Position numbers and translations under genes: made by a program. A DNA stretch of 64,000 nt from an uncultured Prevotellaceae bacterium (GTDB lineage: Bacteria > Bacteroidota > Bacteroidia > Bacteroidales > Bacteroidaceae). The stretch spans positions 62,001-126,000 of the forward strand of contig CACYJV010000005.1 in the NCBI GenBank assembly GCA_902774815.1, given 5' to 3'. Each line of letters starts with the position of its first letter. The stretch's first letter is position 1. Below the pieces are notes generated by a model. It was not told where the DNA came from and ran no database searches. It was given only the letters and a program-made list of their open reading frames with translations. Shown piece after piece: positions 58,452-64,000 of this stretch.

Positions 58452-61364
58452 TTCGTCTGGCGACTCGTTTGTAAACATGTTCACGGGTGGGGCCGTTCGC
58501 TCGAATAGATTCGTGATGACCTGCGGTTCCAGTCGTAACTCAGGTTGGAAGTCTGTGCTCTGCATATAGCTGAGAACCGACTGACGCAGCTGTCGCGCCA
58601 CAGGTCTGTCGGAAAGATTTCGGGCGATGTCGATGGTCGTCATTACCACACGCCCATTGAGCACGCGTGCCTCGAAAATCATACCGAGTTTGCGCGACAC
58701 ATGCCATGTGTCGATGGGCTGCACGATGGGTTGATAGCCGCGAGGGAACTCCGAAAGATTCATCACCTGCGCCCCATTGACCAGTTCCCACCAGTTCAAG
58801 TTCTGCCAATCGTCCGTAGGGAATTCCCTGAATAGCGGATGGTGGTCGTCGATATAGGCACCTGTCGTGTGTGGAGGTCGCATCTTGAACCACGACGTAT
58901 TCCAGAACACAGGCAGATAGCGATGCACGACATCGTTGCCATAGCGAACCTTCCCTGCTGCCGTGATGAGCACGTCGCCACCTTTGGCAAGAACCTCCAA
59001 GGCACGCTCGTCCAATGTGTCGGTCACCAACAGACTGGATGGCTGTCGAACGTCATTGCCCGACGGATACACCCAGAAATCCCAATGGTTAAGGCCTACC
59101 CCCACCCCATCCCCAAGGGAGGGAAGGTCGTTAGATGCAACTATTTTTACTGAGAGGGTGTACTTTGCAGGCGTAGGCAGGTCGGCAAGGGGAACACGAA
59201 TGGTGCCGAGGGCGATGTTCTTGCCTTCTGAAGACTGCTGCGAAATCTTCCAAACACCTTCTCTCCAAGGTTGTTTGCCATCCTGTGCATTGTGAATAGA
59301 ATAGGAACAGCGTGCATCGGCGAGTGACATGCCAGAGGCGTTGTAAAGTTCCACGGGCACGACGAGGGTGTCCTTGCTTTCGTAGACGAACTTGGGGAAA
59401 CGTGCCAAAGGCACCACTGGCGAGCAGAACTCACGCCACGAGGTTGCATCGATGTACGATTTCTCACGCCAATGCACGTTGAGCGGGCCGACAAGTGCCG
59501 TGCCCTGTCCACTGTAGTCGTTCAGACCGAGCAACTGGAAGCCTGCGTAGTCAGGTGTGCGCAGATTGCGTTCTATCTCGTACTTATAAGCCAGCACCTG
59601 CAGCTTTCCACTGGCATTCAGGAAACGTTCAGCCTGCGAAGCCATGCCGTTATCGGCGAGCAGGTCACGGAAAATCTCGAAGTTACGTGCTTTGTAGGCT
59701 CCCGTGTATTGGTCGATTTCCTTGAAATCGGGGAAGGCACACCACTGACCTTGCTCGTGGGCAATGATGGGGGTATTGTTGGCCCCATCCCTACCCTCCC
59801 CAGTAGGGAGGGGGTGATAGTTGCGGGGGTAGAGGATTTGGTCGTAGTAGTCATCGTCGGAGTGCGGCACATGACGGTCCCAGTCGAGGCCACGGGCACC
59901 ACCTTTCACATGGTATTCCGACCCGTTGTCCCATGCCCAGCCGCCTCCCACGGAGGCACCGCAATACACTTTCGTTGCATCGTATTGCTTCATCGTCTGC
60001 ACCCAGTCGTTGCAGTAGCTAACCCAGTCGCCTGCTGGCTCGTTGCCTGCAGCCATCATGACGAACGACGGATGATGCCCGTAGGTGTCGACGATGCGCT
60101 TCGACTCCTCCAAGAGATATTCGTCAATAACCTGTCCACGACGCAGGCGAACGCCATGATTGGGCCACGACGGCCCCTCGGGTTGCAGGTAGAAACCCAC
60201 CTTGTCGGCGGCGGCAAAGGCTGCTTCAGGCGGACAATAGCTGTGGAAGCGCATGTGGTTAAGCCCGTATTCGCGACATTTCTCAAAGATGCGCAGCCAC
60301 GAAGCCTCATCGGTGGGCGGATAGCCCGTCTCGGGGAAGCAGCAGTTCTCCACCGTTCCACGCAGCCAGATGGGCTTTCCATTGAGATAGAACTGGCGAC
60401 CTTGTATGCTGATGTCGCGGATGCCGAAGGTTATTTGCCTCTCGTCATCACTTATATTTATGTGCAATCGGTACAAATGGGGATGAAACTCGTCCCAAAG
60501 CTTTGCCTGACTGCCAAGGTCTAATTCAAAATTCATCTGGTCTGCAGAACTTATTCTGAACGATTCCTTGTTGGCAACCGTATCGTTGTTCTCATCCAGA
60601 ACGATAACAGAGACTCGTTCGGCTGCATCGATGGGCAGTAGCGTCTCCCATAGAGAATAACGCCTTGGGGCTACGTTGAATTTGACGTTAACGCGGTGAC
60701 GGGCTACATCTGCCGTAATTCTTATTGGTCCTATTCGTCGCGACCGCAATTCAATGCGACCGACGATGCCGTTCCAGTTTCCCTGCGTCTGATCGGTGAC
60801 GCTATGTGAGTCCTGGCCTACGCCGACATTCTCGATACCGTTATAGACACGGATGCGGATGGTATTCTCGCGACCGAAGCGCACGAACGACGTGATGTCG
60901 TACTCGTGGGGCGTTGAGAGCGACAGCTGGTGGCCCATTTCATGGCCGTTGACGAAGACGGTTGTCTCGATGTGTGGGCGTTCGAGGAAGAGCACGACAG
61001 GACGCTTCTTCCAAGAGCGGGGTATCGTGACCGTGCGTTCGTACCACGCTGTTCCAACGTAGTGTTTGGCGGGAGTGAGGAAGAAGGGAAACTTCACGTT
61101 TCCTTCCACCCGATAGCGCTCCATGGCAGGATTGAAGTAGTAGCTGGAATCATACGTGGAACCTGTCCATTGGGTTTGGGCCGTTATCTCATTGCCTTTG
61201 CCTGCCGAAACCATTGAGTTAGGCAGGCTAATGCAGTCGTTTAGGACGGGCTGCTCACCGGTTCCAAAGGACCATTGGCCAGAAAGGTCGATGGTGCGTT
61301 GTGCTGCTACGATGCTGCAGCAAAGGATTAGGATGAGAGTAAAGAGGTACTTTGGCATTGACAT
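58431..61364 (-). CDS. Secreted GH2-family glycosidase with two palindrome-encoded insertions
   Basis: A 977-residue exported protein: signal peptide MSMPKYLFTLILILCCSIVAAQ; sugar-binding jelly roll (RVEGNVKFPFFLTPAKHYVGTAWYERTVTIPRSWKKRPVVLFLERPH); Ig-like domain; TIM barrel with likely acid/base Glu in MAAGNEPAGDW and nucleophile Glu in IIAHEQGQW. Exact sugar unknown (beta-galactosidase/glucuronidase/mannosidase range). Compared with its paralogue at 61394, it has extra residues at RNYHPLPTGEGRDGANN and SNDLPSLGDGVGVG, both encoded by CCCTCCC-type DNA (near 59783-59827 and 59097-59132). It begins 29 bases downstream of that paralogue. Confidence 0.88.
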   Translation of the reverse strand: MSMPKYLFTLILILCCSIVAAQRTIDLSGQWSFGTGEQPVLNDCISLPNSMVSAGKGNEITAQTQWTGSTYDSSYYFNPAMERYRVEGNVKFPFFLTPAKHYVGTAWYERTVTIPRSWKKRPVVLFLERPHIETTVFVNGHEMGHQLSLSTPHEYDITSFVRFGRENTIRIRVYNGIENVGVGQDSHSVTDQTQGNWNGIVGRIELRSRRIGPIRITADVARHRVNVKFNVAPRRYSLWETLLPIDAAERVSVIVLDENNDTVANKESFRISSADQMNFELDLGSQAKLWDEFHPHLYRLHINISDDERQITFGIRDISIQGRQFYLNGKPIWLRGTVENCCFPETGYPPTDEASWLRIFEKCREYGLNHMRFHSYCPPEAAFAAADKVGFYLQPEGPSWPNHGVRLRRGQVIDEYLLEESKRIVDTYGHHPSFVMMAAGNEPAGDWVSYCNDWVQTMKQYDATKVYCGASVGGGWAWDNGSEYHVKGGARGLDWDRHVPHSDDDYYDQILYPRNYHPLPTGEGRDGANNTPIIAHEQGQWCAFPDFKEIDQYTGAYKARNFEIFRDLLADNGMASQAERFLNASGKLQVLAYKYEIERNLRTPDYAGFQLLGLNDYSGQGTALVGPLNVHWREKSYIDATSWREFCSPVVPLARFPKFVYESKDTLVVPVELYNASGMSLADARCSYSIHNAQDGKQPWREGVWKISQQSSEGKNIALGTIRVPLADLPTPAKYTLSVKIVASNDLPSLGDGVGVGLNHWDFWVYPSGNDVRQPSSLLVTDTLDERALEVLAKGGDVLITAAGKVRYGNDVVHRYLPVFWNTSWFKMRPPHTTGAYIDDHHPLFREFPTDDWQNLNWWELVNGAQVMNLSEFPRGYQPIVQPIDTWHVSRKLGMIFEARVLNGRVVMTTIDIARNLSDRPVARQLRQSVLSYMQSTDFQPELRLEPQVITNLFERTAPPVNMFTNESPDELKPALK
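59097..59132. repeat. Palindrome-type insertion in GH2 (second site)
   Basis: Plus strand reads CTACCCCCACCCCATCCCC then AAGGGAGGGAAGG; it encodes DLPSLGDGVGVG in the GH2 protein where the paralogue has only a few residues (ALGDIKNEW). Confidence 0.65.
59783..59827. repeat. Palindrome-type insertion in GH2 (first site)
   Basis: Contains CCCTCCCCAGTAGGGAGGGG on the plus strand and encodes HPLPTGEGRDGANN next to the nucleophile loop. The paralogue at 61394 lacks it. Confidence 0.75.
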
Positions 61365-61393
61365 TCTTACTATTTCGTTACCTTGTCATTTTG

Positions 61394-64000
61394 TCACCTT
61401 GTTATCTTGTCTATCTCGGCGAGGGAGACTTCCGTGGAGGGGTGGAAACGATTGCTCTGCATGTAGGCCTCGAGGCTTCGGCGCAACTGGCGGGCCGCCG
61501 GGCGTTGGTCAAGGTCGGTAATGAGGTCGGCACCGCTTACAAGGAGCGAGCCATTGCCTACACGCACCTCGAAGAGCATAGCCAGCGGGCGAGCCGTGAA
61601 CCAGTCATCGATGATGCGCACAATGGGTTGAATGCCAGGATTGATGAGGTCGTAGCGAATGGCATCACAATGCGTCATCATGTCCTGCCATTGGTAATCG
61701 CTATAGCGGTCGGTAGGGAACAGAGCCAGCGAGGGATGGTCTGGCTGACAGAGTAGTCCAAGCGTGTGAGGTGCACCATTATTGGTCCAAAGCGTATTCC
61801 AGAAAATGCTGGAAAAGCCAACTTCCACCTCACCACCCAGAGCCTTGCTGACACGGCCCCGACCCAACGACAGCAGGACACGGCCACCATTAGCAAGGGC
61901 CGACAGCGCACCATTGTCCAGGGTATCGGTCACCACCACTTCCGGCTCCTCACCAGAGGAAGGAACCTCTGCAGCTGCTTCCGGATAGACCCAGAAATTC
62001 CACTCGTTCTTGATGTCGCCAAGGGCCACTTCGAGACGAAGCTGCTGCGGTTCTTTGAACATATAGAGAGGCAGTTGTATGGTGCCAACGTGCTGGCAGT
62101 TGCCCAATCCATAATACCGAGATGGGAAGCTACCGCCCACAAGCACCTCACCGAAAGTTGTGCTGACGGTCCACGTCACCTCACGTTCCAACGGTTCGAA
62201 ATAGTTAGCCAGCTCGACATCAGCACGTAACTGCTCCACATTGGTATATATGAGTTTCTCCATGCGCACAAGGGGCACTATTCCGTTACAGAAACGACTG
62301 AACTCCCGAGCGTTGGTGTAGCCCTTATCGTCCCAAAACACATCGACAACACCCGTGAGTGCCGTGCCCTGACCAGGGAAGTCGTTGAGCCCCAACAGCT
62401 CAAAACCACCGAAATCCTTCGTGCGAAGGGCAGCCTCGATATCGGCCTTATAGCAAAGCGTCTGCAAGCGCCCAGATGCAATGAGGAAACTGTCTTCATA
62501 GGCCTGCAGCCCATTGTCGCGCAGGCGGTCACGGAAAATCTCGAAGTTGCGAGCGCGGTAGGCACCCGTGTATTTCTTTATCTCCCGGAAGTTAGGATAG
62601 ACACACCACTGGCCTATCTCATGGCTGATCATGGGCTGGCTGAAGCGGCTGGTGTAGTCATGCCAATCGTATGCGGTCGATGGTGGCTGACTGTTGATGA
62701 TGCTTTTCAGGCCCTGCCCCCATTGCTGGATGCGCGGTGTGGGGTCTGAAAGGAAGTCGCTCTCGACAATATTGGGCCATCCTGCTGCCGTGGTGTATAT
62801 ATGGCGAGGATCCTGCTGCTGATAGTGCAGGACAAACTTGCGCAAGTACTCCGCCGTATTCTTGCCACCCGGCTCGTTGCCGTAGGACATCATGCAGAAC
62901 GATGGATGGTTGCCGTATGCCCGCAGGATGGCATCTGCCTCCTGATAGATGAAAGCATCGATGGGCTTGCCATCGCCGAGTGTCGTCGATTGATTTGCCC
63001 ATGAGGAACACTCCACATAGCAGTAGATTCCCATCTCATCGGCCACGGAGAAAGCCACTTCAGGCGGGCACCACGAATGGAAGCGCACGTGGTTGAGACC
63101 ATACTTCTTATAGACACGAAACACACGCTGCCAATAAGCCTTGTCGAATGAAGGATAACCCGTCAGCGGAAAGGTGCAGCAGTCAACATTGCCTCGCATG
63201 AAGACGGGATGACCGTTGAGGGTGAGCACACCATTGCGATTCTCCCACTGGCGCACGCCAAAGCGGATGCTCTTGTCGTGACGTGACTCCTTCGACTGCA
63301 CAATGGCTGTCAGCCGGTAGAGTCGTGGATGGAACTCATCCCAAGGCTGCATATCAGCAGGCATTGGCAACATTTCTTCCACTTCGGTTCGGCCCACGCC
63401 AAAGCGATGCTCTTTTCGCTTGCCGCCAAGGTAGAGGAATGCCTTCTGTGCCTTTCGGCCCTGGTTGTCGACGACGACCTTTACCCGCAACTCACGGCGA
63501 TTCAGGTCGGGGTAGACATCGAGTTGGTCGATATGGAGCAAAGGACGCGCCTTGAGAACCATCTCGCCCGCAATCCCGTTCCAATTGCCCTGCGTGTTGT
63601 CACTCACGCTATGTGCGTTCTCACCGGGGTCTATGTCGTGAATACGATTGTCGACACGCACCGTCAGCACATGCTTACCAGGCGTGAGCACACCGGTAAG
63701 GTCGTAATTCTGAGGTGCACAAAGGTCGTTGCGCTGTCCCACCAGCCGGCCATCGACGTAAAGCGTAGTCAGCCAGTGGCAACGTTCGAAGGTGAGTAGA
63801 ATGGACTTCTGTTTCCAACTCTTGGGGATGACCACCTCACGTTGATACTCGGCCTCGCCCACGAAATACTTCTCGGGTTGCAGGATAAATGGAACCTTGA
63901 TGTTGCCTGTCTGGCGATAGCGCTCGTAGGCCGGGGATTTGTAGTAGGGGTTGTGCTCGTCAATCTGCATCAGCCAGGGTGTGGCAACAGTTATGTCGTC
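61394..64000 (-). CDS. GH2-family glycosidase, paralogue of the neighbour, cut at the window end
   Basis: At least 868 residues; the frame is open to the window edge, so the signal peptide and the first part are outside. It shares the whole layout with the GH2 gene at 58431: NIKVPFILQPEKYFVGEAEYQREVVIPKSWKQKSILLTFERCHW, SYGNEPGGKN (acid/base) and MISHEIGQWCVYPNF (nucleophile). The C-terminal part also aligns (RQLRRSLEAYMQSNRFHP). The two probably arose by duplication and are co-transcribed. The paralogue lacks the palindrome-encoded stretches seen in its neighbour. Confidence 0.88.
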   Translation of the reverse strand, partial: DDITVATPWLMQIDEHNPYYKSPAYERYRQTGNIKVPFILQPEKYFVGEAEYQREVVIPKSWKQKSILLTFERCHWLTTLYVDGRLVGQRNDLCAPQNYDLTGVLTPGKHVLTVRVDNRIHDIDPGENAHSVSDNTQGNWNGIAGEMVLKARPLLHIDQLDVYPDLNRRELRVKVVVDNQGRKAQKAFLYLGGKRKEHRFGVGRTEVEEMLPMPADMQPWDEFHPRLYRLTAIVQSKESRHDKSIRFGVRQWENRNGVLTLNGHPVFMRGNVDCCTFPLTGYPSFDKAYWQRVFRVYKKYGLNHVRFHSWCPPEVAFSVADEMGIYCYVECSSWANQSTTLGDGKPIDAFIYQEADAILRAYGNHPSFCMMSYGNEPGGKNTAEYLRKFVLHYQQQDPRHIYTTAAGWPNIVESDFLSDPTPRIQQWGQGLKSIINSQPPSTAYDWHDYTSRFSQPMISHEIGQWCVYPNFREIKKYTGAYRARNFEIFRDRLRDNGLQAYEDSFLIASGRLQTLCYKADIEAALRTKDFGGFELLGLNDFPGQGTALTGVVDVFWDDKGYTNAREFSRFCNGIVPLVRMEKLIYTNVEQLRADVELANYFEPLEREVTWTVSTTFGEVLVGGSFPSRYYGLGNCQHVGTIQLPLYMFKEPQQLRLEVALGDIKNEWNFWVYPEAAAEVPSSGEEPEVVVTDTLDNGALSALANGGRVLLSLGRGRVSKALGGEVEVGFSSIFWNTLWTNNGAPHTLGLLCQPDHPSLALFPTDRYSDYQWQDMMTHCDAIRYDLINPGIQPIVRIIDDWFTARPLAMLFEVRVGNGSLLVSGADLITDLDQRPAARQLRRSLEAYMQSNRFHPSTEVSLAEIDKITR

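Noticed and set aside
1-64000. tRNA, rRNA, tmRNA or RNase P genes
   Set aside because: No cloverleaf, CCA-ended or conserved rRNA segment was recognised by eye; a tRNA scan could still find one.

Overview
The window looks like a chromosomal segment of a gut or rumen member of the Bacteroidales, most likely Prevotella or a close relative. Evidence: promoters follow the Bacteroidetes pattern (TTTG, about 19 bases, then TAnnTTTG) and genes lack Shine-Dalgarno sites; secreted polysaccharidases and lipoproteins are abundant; Bacteroidetes families such as DUF5606, long NusB and LptD-like proteins are present; and menaquinone is made by the classical Men route. No phage, rRNA or tRNA gene was recognised and there is no CRISPR array.

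Layout. 0-6 kb: biotin-type carboxyltransferase, HD hydrolase, LptD-like protein, and a small secreted protein made of six 20-residue repeats. 6-14 kb: CPA2 antiporter plus peptidase T (minus strand), then 1-pyrroline-5-carboxylate dehydrogenase, a zinc-protease lipoprotein and aminopeptidase P (plus strand). 14-19.9 kb: TonB-domain protein, two radical-SAM activases facing each other, and a redox/envelope group (TlpA-like thioredoxin, flavin reductase lipoprotein, and a glutathione peroxidase-nitroreductase fusion broken by an in-frame TAG). 20-22 kb: queuosine genes (YhhQ transporter, QueF) behind a structured leader, then a small beta-barrel protein. 22-26 kb: minus-strand housekeeping operon nusB-yajC-cdaR/ybbR-coaE-DUF5606. 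26-28 kb: rplY-pth-S4 protein. 28-31 kb: large outer-membrane barrel protein. 31-39.6 kb: aroB, a four-enzyme glycoside hydrolase operon (GH43-GH2-GH2-GH5) and ndk. 39.6-40.4 kb: gene-poor repeat cluster. 40.4-48.3 kb: the menaquinone locus menI-menF-menD-menB, then an interruption (replication-gene remnant plus a promoter-repeat array), then a menC-menE fusion. 48.4-64 kb: GH3, TerC, an EamA exporter, an orphan gene, an alpha-N-acetylglucosaminidase next to an HGSNAT-like acetyltransferase, an SDR enzyme and two paralogous GH2 enzymes, the last cut by the window end.

The most unusual aspect is the repeat ecology. (1) An 85-87 bp element that carries a complete promoter and, in most copies, a palindrome TTCCGNNCGGAA sits once before aroB and 3.3 times in tandem before menC-menE, so it could link chorismate and menaquinone supply. 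(2) Arrays with a strict 7-bp period but different unit sequences occur between genes, at the -33 position of lptD, and in frame inside coding regions. (3) GC-rich palindromic elements (CCCTCCC...GGGAGGG type), including a roughly 195-bp element with inverted ends and a possible 5-bp target duplication, appear in frame inside menC, GH2, GH89, the acetyltransferase and menF. The last two patterns resemble cyanobacterial heptanucleotide repeats and Rickettsia palindromic elements but appear here together.

Start codons were moved inward where the upstream stretch contains the promoter or where a signal peptide or family alignment favours the later ATG. All family assignments are from reading motifs by eye; no database search was possible.
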